In this document: positions 9,133 to 17,900 of the stretch, in pieces
How the letters are laid out: every line of letters starts with the position of its first letter
Numbering within the stretch: position 1 is the stretch's first letter
Assembly (NCBI RefSeq): GCF_040365225.1
Contig: NZ_AP028055.1
Span: 3,666,001 to 3,730,000, forward strand
Source of the DNA: Bacteroides sedimenti
GTDB lineage: Bacteria > Bacteroidota > Bacteroidia > Bacteroidales > Bacteroidaceae
Direction of reading: 5' to 3'
DNA: 64,000 bases
Position numbers and translations under genes: made by a program
Notes under the pieces: model-generated
What the model was told of the DNA's origin: nothing
Database searches by the model: none
What the model saw: the letters and a program-made list of their open reading frames with translations, nothing else

Positions 9133-9762
9133 TTACCATATTACAATCCAATATATTATAACACTTTTATTTTTGTTAATACTAATGCCTTTACTATAAC
9201 CATTCTTCCATTCATTCGGTAAATAATTAACTCCTGCTAATCCATCCCAGAACTTACCAGGTTTACTATCTATTATATATATATCAAAATCATTTGTTAA
9301 TCCTGAAGGTGTTGAGTTAGAATATATATTATAACCAATTACTTTTTGCGTTGCTGCATTAAATGGCTCTAAATAAAGTATTGGATAATATATTTGATCC
9401 TGCTTTTTTAATATTGGATGTATAACTCGTTTTGTTTTATCATTATCAGTATAGTTTATATTTTTTATTGTGACTAATGATGTATCGGCTGCATTGTATT
9501 TTACTAAATATTGAATTTTATTAATTAATAAAGAGTCTTTGTTGTCAAATACATAATTTGCAAAATAAATACATTGGTTTGCTGTTTCGAAATTTTCTCT
9601 ATAATAATATATTTCTGATAAATGTTTTGGGAAATAACTTACCATGCTACCAGGAAATTTTTTTAATGAACTTTCATAGCTATCGATAGTTTTTGTTTGT
9701 TGACTACTACAATTTATAAAAAGGATATTGCAAAAAATGAGAATAAGTAATCTTAAGTTCAT
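9133..9762 (-). CDS. Putative lipoprotein, unrecognised, AT-rich
   Basis: 209 residues beginning MNLRLLILIFCNILFINCSS, a hydrophobic leader ending in a lipobox-like LFINC with Cys18 (Asn just before the Cys is unusual). The rest is rich in Asn, Lys, Tyr and Ile, with no motif I recognise. Base composition is clearly more AT-rich than the neighbouring housekeeping genes, which suggests acquired DNA. It lies alone on the minus strand with about 300 bp of AT-rich DNA on each side. An export role is inferred from the leader only. Confidence 0.6.
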   Translation of the reverse strand: MNLRLLILIFCNILFINCSSQQTKTIDSYESSLKKFPGSMVSYFPKHLSEIYYYRENFETANQCIYFANYVFDNKDSLLINKIQYLVKYNAADTSLVTIKNINYTDNDKTKRVIHPILKKQDQIYYPILYLEPFNAATQKVIGYNIYSNSTPSGLTNDFDIYIIDSKPGKFWDGLAGVNYLPNEWKNGYSKGISINKNKSVIIYWIVIW

Positions 9763-10060
9763 TGTATTTAAAGTTTTATGTTTTTTATAAGAAGGTCTAT
9801 CAGATTTATTCCAGCATTGATATTATTTGCAGTTCGTTGCTCTTCAAAATAGGAATATTTATATGGTGATTATTCACATGGTCTATAATACTTCTCCCCT
9901 CATTTAGTGATCACAAATATATGAACATAATTTAGTTATTTAATATTTTATTTTCAACATATCAGATAACAGTGAATTTTATGACTTGTTGTTAAATGTC
10001 ACATAGACGTGTGTTGACCATTTGTGATTTTCTTTATTTGAATTCACATTTTCTGCCAAA
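9763..10060. other. AT-rich spacer without a recognised gene
   Basis: About 300 bp between two orphan exported-protein genes. I see no long frame, no RNA gene and no convincing repeat here. Confidence 0.6.
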
Positions 10061-10573
10061 TCAATTATTGATAATACCTTCAATTTCATTCTTTATTATT
10101 TTACGCCATTCAATCCGATATTTCTGATAGTTTTCATCGGGAGAATAAGTTACAGGGGTATTTTCATCTTCGAAGTAGAAACTTCTTTTTGAGTCAATGT
10201 ATATTATTATATTACAACAAGATAATGGAGGTACAAACTTTAATTTATCCTCAGTTACACGAACTCCTGTTTTTAAGAAATGTCTATATGAAAAGATCGA
10301 ATCATTTCTTATTTTACCAGTGTTTAATATAGTGTCATTTTTTATTTTCCAAAAACGAACAGATTTACCTTTGCTAACTAATAATAGACTTGTGAAATCT
10401 AAAGTCTCTAAAGAGGGCTGATATATTAAAAGTTTTTTTTCTTCTTTTGCGTAATCTTTTACTATCTTATTTATACTTTTTTTGTCTGCATACCAATTTG
10501 ATACAGATATGTATTTTTGAGAATATACGTTAACTGTAAAAAATAGTAATATTAGCACTTTAATTGTTTTCAT
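10061..10573 (-). CDS. Putative exported protein, unrecognised, AT-rich
   Basis: 170 residues starting MKTIKVLILLFFTVNVYSQ, a clean signal peptide with likely cleavage after the Ser. The mature part is about 150 residues, rich in Lys, Ile, Ser and Tyr, with a central CC pair (SCCNIIIYID) and a charged C-terminal helix (RIEWRKIIKNEIEGI). No family is recognised. Like its neighbour at 9133-9762 it is AT-rich and lies in a stretch with structured repeats, so it is probably accessory. No operon partner is evident. Confidence 0.6.
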   Translation of the reverse strand: MKTIKVLILLFFTVNVYSQKYISVSNWYADKKSINKIVKDYAKEEKKLLIYQPSLETLDFTSLLLVSKGKSVRFWKIKNDTILNTGKIRNDSIFSYRHFLKTGVRVTEDKLKFVPPLSCCNIIIYIDSKRSFYFEDENTPVTYSPDENYQKYRIEWRKIIKNEIEGIINN

Positions 10574-10888
10574 GTGTTTAGCCCTAATAGATTAACATTC
10601 TTCAGCGGTAAACTATCTTTCTATTGAGTCTATAAACTATAGGTCTATGATAATACACAAGTTTATGGCACCATAAAAGATTATGCGTTATCTTTATTGT
10701 TTGAATAACACGAAGATGCAGTAAATATATTGATTATGCAACTTATGTATAAAATATTTTCATTTCAAATATTTGCCCGCAATGTTGATGTCTCTGTAAC
10801 TCATTATTTATCGTGGTTACAGAAGATTTTAATGAATATCCTGATTAAAGTAACCTAGATAAGAACGACAAATAAGCGTGTAAAGAAT

Positions 10889-11030
10889 TTTAGTGGCAGT
10901 GTGGCAGAGAAAACATTCTTTTTCTCGTTCTGTAAATCGTAATTCCAAAAAAATCCTTTTTGAAGAATTTTCAAATTTCATTTTCTGAAGCCGGATAAAC
11001 CTTATTTTTACTGACACTACTGACACTAAA
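10889..11030. repeat. Inverted-repeat element 1 with doubled end units
   Basis: The left end TTTTAGTGGCAGTGTGGCAG (10889-10908) is nearly complementary to the right end, which holds CTGACACTA twice (11012-11029), with two mismatches and one indel. Each arm is a tandem doublet of an 8-9 bp unit. The right half contains TTTTTGAAGAATTTTCA, shared with the element at 11392-11530. Confidence 0.65.
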
Positions 11031-11085
11031 ATTGTTTACAACAATAGATGTATAATCCAGAATGTTAAATGTTTAGGGGAATAGT

Positions 11086-11205
11086 TCCTAGTTTTAGCAG
11101 CCCGTTTGGCGGAATATATCAAGGGCAAGATGGGCATTTTGAAGAATGATGAGCTGGCAATGCTTGCTTTTATTGCAGCGGGGAAGGGTGCATCAAAGGC
11201 ATGAT
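11086..11205 (+). pseudogene. Short coding-like fragment, probably a gene remnant
   Basis: A 39-codon frame with no start codon contains EYIKGKMGILKNDELAMLAF and ends at TGA. A second 30-codon frame beginning at an ATG near 11201 (MMSIAETYEPVKF) follows directly in another phase. Both have protein-like composition but no family is recognised. The arrangement would fit a decayed gene between the two hairpin elements; it could also be chance. Confidence 0.2.
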
Positions 11206-11391
11206 GAGCATTGCCGAGACCTATGAGCCGGTAAAGTTCGCTGTTTTGTGCAACAGGCAAAATGCAGCGATAGCAAGAAGGGTGTTGTCGTGAGCAAAAA
11301 ATGATTGTGAAGCTAGGACGAAATTTGAAATCGCTGAATTTTCAGTTCATGAAATGCAAGGTGCAACCCTGTAAAAAGTCATTCTTAAAAC

Positions 11392-11530
11392 AGGGTGGAG
11401 AGGGTGGAGTAAAATAGTCCTTTTTTCGATTTCAAAATTTCATATTTGAAAAAAAATATTTTTGAAGAATTTTCATTTTTCATTTTTTGAAATCGAAAAA
11501 CCTTTGTTTTCTCTCCACCCTCTCCACCCT
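11392..11530. repeat. Inverted-repeat element 2 with doubled end units
   Basis: An 18-bp perfect inverted repeat: AGGGTGGAGAGGGTGGAG at 11392-11409 and its complement at 11513-11530; each arm is a tandem doublet of a 9-bp unit. A second inner pair (TTTTTCGATTTCAAAA near 11422 and its complement near 11485) extends the potential stem. The right half aligns with the right half of the element at 10889-11030. Confidence 0.75.
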
Positions 11531-11716
11531 AGAGAACGCTATTATAACTATATATTACAGATTATCTGCATTATAAGCACAAAAGACAACCCAAAGCAGT
11601 GTTAAAAATCCATTAATCAACCCATTACAGAATTTAAAGCAACATTAGTCAACCCAAAACTGGCGATTAGGCAAACCGGGCAATGAATTAACCCGGACAA
11701 CACCGACAATTACCCC

Positions 11717-11799
11717 AATCATGTACAAGATTAGGGGGTAATCATGTACAAGATTGAATCCAAACATGTACAAGATTGGAGCTAAACATGTACATGATT
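11717..11799. repeat. Array of four 16-bp dyads at 22-23 bp period (type A)
   Basis: Four copies of AATCATGTACAAGATT or close variants start at 11717, 11740, 11762 and 11784 (steps 23, 22, 22). The unit is a near-palindrome of the ideal form AATCATGTACATGATT. Spacers are 6-7 bp and unrelated to each other. It lies 144 bp past the sprA stop. Confidence 0.85.
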
Positions 11800-11835
11800 G
11801 GACTAATCATTGCCGTTGTTTTGGTTAGTTCTCCC

Positions 11836-11955
11836 TTATGCTTCGATTAGTTCCTCTCTTAAAATGGAGTAGTTTCTGCCGACAGCTTTGATAAAATCAC
11901 TCGGCAAATCGGCAGATGTCTTATTAACAGCACCTATCTTTCTTATCTCGTTAAT
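11836..11955 (-). pseudogene. Coding-like fragment abutting the sprA 3' end
   Basis: A minus-strand frame in a different phase from sprA runs across the sprA stop and ends with TAA at 11836. It has protein-like composition: EIRKIGAVNKTSADLPSDFI followed by KAVGRNYSILREELIEA. There is no start codon in place. It could be the tail of a gene deleted against sprA; I do not recognise it. It also contains a CTGCCGA/TCGGCAG inverted pair. Confidence 0.2.
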
Positions 11956-14900
11956 GAGAACTTCAGACTGAATCCGAAATCGGAATTGGTTACCGGATAG
12001 GAGGCGGAAGATACCAGCGGCGTGTTCTGCTGACGGTCGTAATACATCCGCACGGTGAGCAGTTTTGAGAATGTATAGTCGGCAGAGAAAGAGAACTTGG
12101 TCGACTTATTACCGCTGGTAGGCTGTGTAATGTACCTTTGGATATCTCTGCAAAGAGCCGATTGATTCCTGAAAGTAAGGTCTGCCTGAAGATTTAGGTC
12201 GTTGCTGACTTTGTTCTTGCTCTTTCCGGCTCCGAACAGTTTCAGGTCCACAATTTTATATCCCATGCCGAACACCATGTCCTTGGAAAGGGTCTCCACT
12301 ATCTGATTGGCAGTCATGCTCAGTGTCAGGATACGTGTTTTTTTGTATTCCACATGCGATGTGATGCCGTTATTGAAGGTCATGTTCACACCGAATAGAG
12401 GGGCAAATTGCTCGTTGATGGATACGGTACCAATATCAAATACGGCAGAAGGAATAGGATTGCCGGTCTGCGTATCTTCTATGAATCCCAGATTGTCCAT
12501 GAACGACATGAAACTCTGGAATGTGTTGTAGGAACCCACCGAATAGGTACTCTTGTAGGCATGATTCAGGGTGAAGTTCTTGAATCGTTTCTTAAACCAA
12601 TCCAGTTTACTCAGTCCATCGTAGGTAACACGCCAGTTGGGCATCATAGACAGGAGGTTCGGGAAGAGGTCGAGTGATATTTTATCTACATTTCTTCCGG
12701 TATAGGCTGCCAGGAAGGCCGGTATCATCACATCGGGCGAATTCTTGTTCACCGTGCCGTTGGCGGGGTCGAAGGTTTCCCCAGCCAGCTTGCTTCCTGC
12801 CGGATAAACCGCACCTACGTACTGAGCTTCCACTCTTTTCTGTATAATATCCAGGTTCTTCAGGAACTTATCAAAGGTTTTCGAAGCGTATGCATTGCCC
12901 GCATTGCTCTTGTCAAAAGCACTGCTTAGTGAAATGACGCTCATGCTGAAACTTCCGTTCTGGGTAGTTGGCATTCCTTCGAACATAAATTGCATGCTTT
13001 TCGATTTATTGATGGTGCGGTTTGCCGATAGGTCTATTTTAAAATCCCTTATTGGTTCCAGTGTCATGCGGAGCTGCATATCTTCCATGGCATTGGTCGT
13101 TGCGGCATCAACCACGGTATCGTTCATCAAAAGCCAGTTTTTGCGTGCCGCCTTCTGAATATACCCTTCACCTGCCAGGCCGAATGCGAAATCTACTCCC
13201 GGAGCAAATATCCCGTCAATTTTCTTTTGTCCCAGAATGTCTCCCACCTCGGGCAGATAGCCGGGAAGTGTCATGGCAAAGGTGTTGCGGTAAACAACAC
13301 TGAAGTTCCTAACCATCATTCCAACTCTTGCTGCCGATTGTGCCAGTTTATACCATTCTTGGTCTTCCGGTTTAGGCCCCGGAGTAATTGTTAGCTTTAT
13401 CTTTAATGAGTCGCGGTTATTAATCTGAATCCTGTTTGCATCCAGCACATTGTATTTAAGCAGATACCTCTTGCCATCGGCCGTGATAGCTTTTACCCTC
13501 ACATATTTTGTTTTCATGCCATGTGATAGGGTGACGGTGGTATCACTCTTCAGCTGCACCTCTTTTTCAAACTTCTTTTTCTTCAACTCCTGATCTTCCT
13601 TTTTCAGGTTATTGCTTCTTACGTTTGATGCGAAACGTCTGTTTGCCTCTTTCAGGAAAGGAATTTTGTTGTACAGCGTTTCCATGTTGAACCGGCTGTT
13701 TACGTCGATGGAACGCTGGTTGGCAATTCTATTTCCGAAGGAACTTCCCTTTACCATGTCCACACCGCGGTTCCAGTTGTAAGATGAGGAGAACTTCAAA
13801 TCGCCGGATATCCAGTTCATTACCGGAATGAGGTCGAATGGTACTTTATAGCTGGTGTTGAATGTCTGCTGGAAATCGAGTGGTCGTCCCAAATGCAGGA
13901 GACTTCTTTTGATGGAGTCTTTCCGGGCTTCGTATTCATCAGGATAGAGGTTCTTGTCAATGGTGCCATAAGGTTCTTCTATTTCAGCACGCGTTGCCGA
14001 GGTGAAGTTCATGCGCAGGTTCTTGGTGAGGTCCCATCGCAATGAGAAATCACGGTTCCACAGGAACTCTTTCGCCACGGAAAGAGGAATCTGCGTATCG
14101 CCGAACGGATTATCCAGGTCTCTTAACTGTAGTTCGTAATAGTGACGCGACATGTCGGAGTTGAAAGAGATGTTCTGTGGCAACCAGTTCAGGTTAAATG
14201 CCTTGATCAGTTTCGTCCAGGAAGATTTGCTCTTCATGTTTTTCAATGGCTCCCAGGCTTTCATAGCAGGAGAGTAGTTGTATCCGAAGTTGGCTTTCCA
14301 GTTCAGATCCGACTCCCAGGCAGTGGTATTTCCCTGATTGTATTTTCTAGTAAATGAATAACCCAGCGTAAAGTTTGATGGGTCGTAAGGCATTGGTTTC
14401 TTACTGGTGATATTCATCCTCACATTGCTGAGACTGAAGTTCTTGTAGGTAACCAGTTCACGTGCGATGTTCAGAACCGAGTCACGCTGTGCTTTTTCGG
14501 GATAGGTATCCAATACATCCGATAGTCGCAAGTCTTTGTTCATCGGATCGTATTTCGGTGATATTATTTCCTTGGAGTAGGAGTAATAGATTGGAGCCGA
14601 AAGCTTTGCTTTGGCAGGGAAGAATTTACCCAACTCAAAACTGGTGGTGAAGTTATATTGGTAATAATCATCCAATCTTCTCTGGCTTACGCTTTGTTCC
14701 AGTCCGCCAAATCCGGCAGTCTCCATGTGTCCGCCCAGATTTATGTTTCCCAAATCGGAGAGCTGTACATTCATATTTCCTTGTGCAGCCCATCCGCCCG
14801 ATTCGTCGAAATCAGTAAGGCGCAGTTCGTTTACCCATATTTCGGCCGATTTCTGAGTACGGGCATTGTTACGTACACCAATCATGATGGTCTTCACCTC

Positions 14901-17900
14901 GGCCAGACTCGGATTACCGATGATACTGATTTTGTTGCTTGGCTTATCAGCATCATACGTGTAGTATAGTTTGGAATAGCTGACAGTGGAACCGGTTGCA
15001 TTCTTTGCCGTGTTTCGTTCTTTTTTCAGCTTGGTAAACAGTTCGAAAGGAATATCCAGCATGTTTTCTTTGGGCCATACCGCTTCGCATCCGCTTAGTG
15101 TGCTTCCGTTGTACTGTCCGTGAGGAGTCAGTTTCAATGGTATTTCATATTCGTAATAATTGTTCTTGTAATCGGAGCCAAGACGAATGAACACCGACAT
15201 TTCGTTATCTTCCAACTGGGTTACGTCATCCAGCAGCTTTTCACCGTGAACAAACATTTGCAATCTTTTATACTGGCGAAGGTCCAGCCCCGAGTTTTTG
15301 TATACAGCGCGTGCATCTCCGGGAGCCAGGCTCTGTACCTTCATGCTCATGGATTGCTCGTTCTCCTGTTTCAGCTGAGGCTGTGACGGGTCTATCACCC
15401 GGCTGATACCCGGAGGTAGTACATAGTTAACCGGAGTTTTATCACTGTTCTCTTCAATGTTGACAGCCGATACATCAAGCGACCCGCTCATAGAAGGTGC
15501 CGGTTGCTGTGAATTATACAAAGCCTGTTCGTAGTTTCTCCACTCCCCGCGAACCAGGTCGAGAGTGGCAAAACGGAGTACCACCGGATCGACAAAGTTG
15601 GTGAGGTACATACGCATAAAACGGATGGATTTGAAGTCGGAAATGGAGCCAACAGCCTTCTCGTAATTCTTTACCGGAATCTTAAACTGATACCAGTTCA
15701 CCTCTTCTGTTTTTCCATTGCGCAGCTTTACGCTTGCTGTACGTTTATTAGTGATGTAATTGCTACCCACTTTCAGGTCTTCCGGAGTAAGACTGATTTT
15801 GTACTGGAAGTACTTCTCATACTCATTCAGGGTGTTGTCCTGATTGATATCTTCCACGTCGGGAACTGTTTTTGATGAAACGTCATATCTTTCCGGAGAA
15901 TCTTCCGAAGCGGTGGAGTTTCCTTCAGTGTTGTTATAGTACTTATAACGTTCCAATATGCTTTTTTGCTCCTGATCGTAGTCCGTTCCACGATAATAGT
16001 GGTACAAATCGCCCGACGGACTCTTTTCAAACTGAGGATAAACAGTGGGAGCGAGAACCGGTTTTACCTTATCCAGATAAGTTTTGTAGGCACCAAATGT
16101 TTTTTCTTCTTCGGACGACAGACCGTTTAATCCCACATCCTGTTTCTTTCTAGCACCCGTTGAGGTGTCGAAAGCATAAACAATACTTTGGTTTCTGGGA
16201 ACCTTTCCCCAAACAGTTTCCTCCACTTTTGTATTGTCGCCGTCAATGGGCAGTCCATTTTCAAAGAATTTCTTACCATCTTTCAGGATATCTTCCGAAA
16301 CCTCTCCCAGGTTTATGTAGAGATCTCCTCCGCGTCGGTTCCCGGTTGTACTTTCGTAAATAAACGGGTCGAGCATCCAGAACTCAATGTATTCGATGTT
16401 TGCTGTTTCAAAATCGCTGGTTTCAAGTTTTCTCATGATTCCACCCCAACGTTTTTCCGGATTAGTTAGGTAGCCATTGGAAGTAAGATTCGCATCGAGG
16501 TTATATGGGCCACGTTCGCTTGGATAGTAAGCCAGGTTGAGGATTGACATGGTAGCTGTTTCCATGTACGAAGTCTGTTTCTTCGGAAAAATTTCCTGCT
16601 CATAAACTTCACGTACATAATGGTTGGAAAGCTGATCCAAATCGCTTTTGATATGAGCCGGGGTCAAGGAAGAATTCCGGCGGGTAAAGATTCCGTCGAT
16701 ATTGTACCAGGCCAAAAGAGACCTGTTCATACCGTAAGTAATATCGTTTGTTTTGGAAGCTTCCGGGAATTTAGCGTTCGATCCACTTTCGTATGGAGTA
16801 CTGGCAAGCATCCAGTAAGATGGTTGCCTTAAATCAATACCGGTTTTTGTCGATTCAAAATCATCGATATACGATGCATTGCCTTGGGTGCCCGGCGCAA
16901 GGCCCGGAACAAGCTGGGCATATTCCGCAGTGAGGCTGATACGTGATGGTTGTGTGGCTTTTACAAAAGGCAGTTTATCAACCATATTGGTGAGCCACTG
17001 GCTCTCTTTTTTCCAGGAAGTATTAACTCCCCATATCGTATTGCTGATAGGTTCGTCACCCATAGCAATTTTCGATGTCATTGGTTTCTCCTTGAGGTGC
17101 ATCATGGTACCCCCAATCTGGAAATCTTTCGAAAAATCGTAGGTGAAGTTCATGCCAATCATCGTTTTGCGCTGGAGGTTGAAATTACTGTTGCTTTCCA
17201 GGTTTACGCTGACGGAAGTTCCTGCGTCAATAATGCTTTGGTTGAGGATGGTGACAACTCCCATTGAGTAGTCCACCGTGTAATCCGAGTTTTCAACCAG
17301 AGTAACGCCTCCGGCTGTTACCTTTACCGAACCTACCGGAATGTTTGTGGATTCCAGCCGTATCTCATTTCCGGATGAGGCTTTGTATTGCCCCATTAAT
17401 TTGAACTTATTCTTTTCGGCAATCTGTTTTGCCACTGTTTTAGTTGAGTCGTACAGCTCTTGAAATACATATTTTTTCGCAATAGCATCGTCTCCGATAG
17501 CTTTTCGCAGATGGCTTCCGAAAGGTTCAACAACGGGGAAGAAGATACGTCCGTTCTGTGCCGTAACTGTATAACCTTCCACATAATCGAAGAAACCGTT
17601 AGAGTTTGGCTGATTGTTGGCATCCAACCTATCCAGGTTCATTACCCGGAGAAGTGGTTGCTTATTGATTTTCCCTTCGGGAATATAGTTTAGGTACACC
17701 CCTGTGGTGTCGCTTTGATACTTAATGTCGAGTTGGAACTTGTCTTTTTGAAGCTGATAGGCATTCAGTGAATAGACGTTCTTCATCATCAGCTTCCAAC
17801 AGCCCGAAGCCGGAGAGTTGGAGGTGTTTTTCAGTAGTTTGAGGTAAAGTGCCGATTGGGTCTCCTTAATATCAGATGCCAATTCACCCACCTGATATCT

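Larger units (their letters stand above)
10574..11942. other. 1.37-kb gene-poor accessory spacer carrying structured repeats
   Basis: No intact gene is supported. The stretch holds two related inverted-repeat elements (10889-11030 and 11392-11530), short open fragments between them (about 11086-11205), an array of four 16-bp dyads (11717-11799) and a short coding-like fragment (11836-11955) that runs up to the sprA stop. It looks like the remains of mobile or phage-related DNA, but no transposase or integrase can be read. Confidence 0.6.

Noticed and set aside
9133..10573. Toxin-immunity pair made of the two orphan exported proteins
   Set aside because: The genes are about 300 bp apart, both have export signals, and neither shows a toxin motif; nothing in the sequence supports the idea.
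11717..11799. CRISPR array
   Set aside because: Only four 16-bp units with 6-7 bp spacers; CRISPR spacers are much longer, and no cas gene is present. The same holds for 33225-33309 and 59609-59693.
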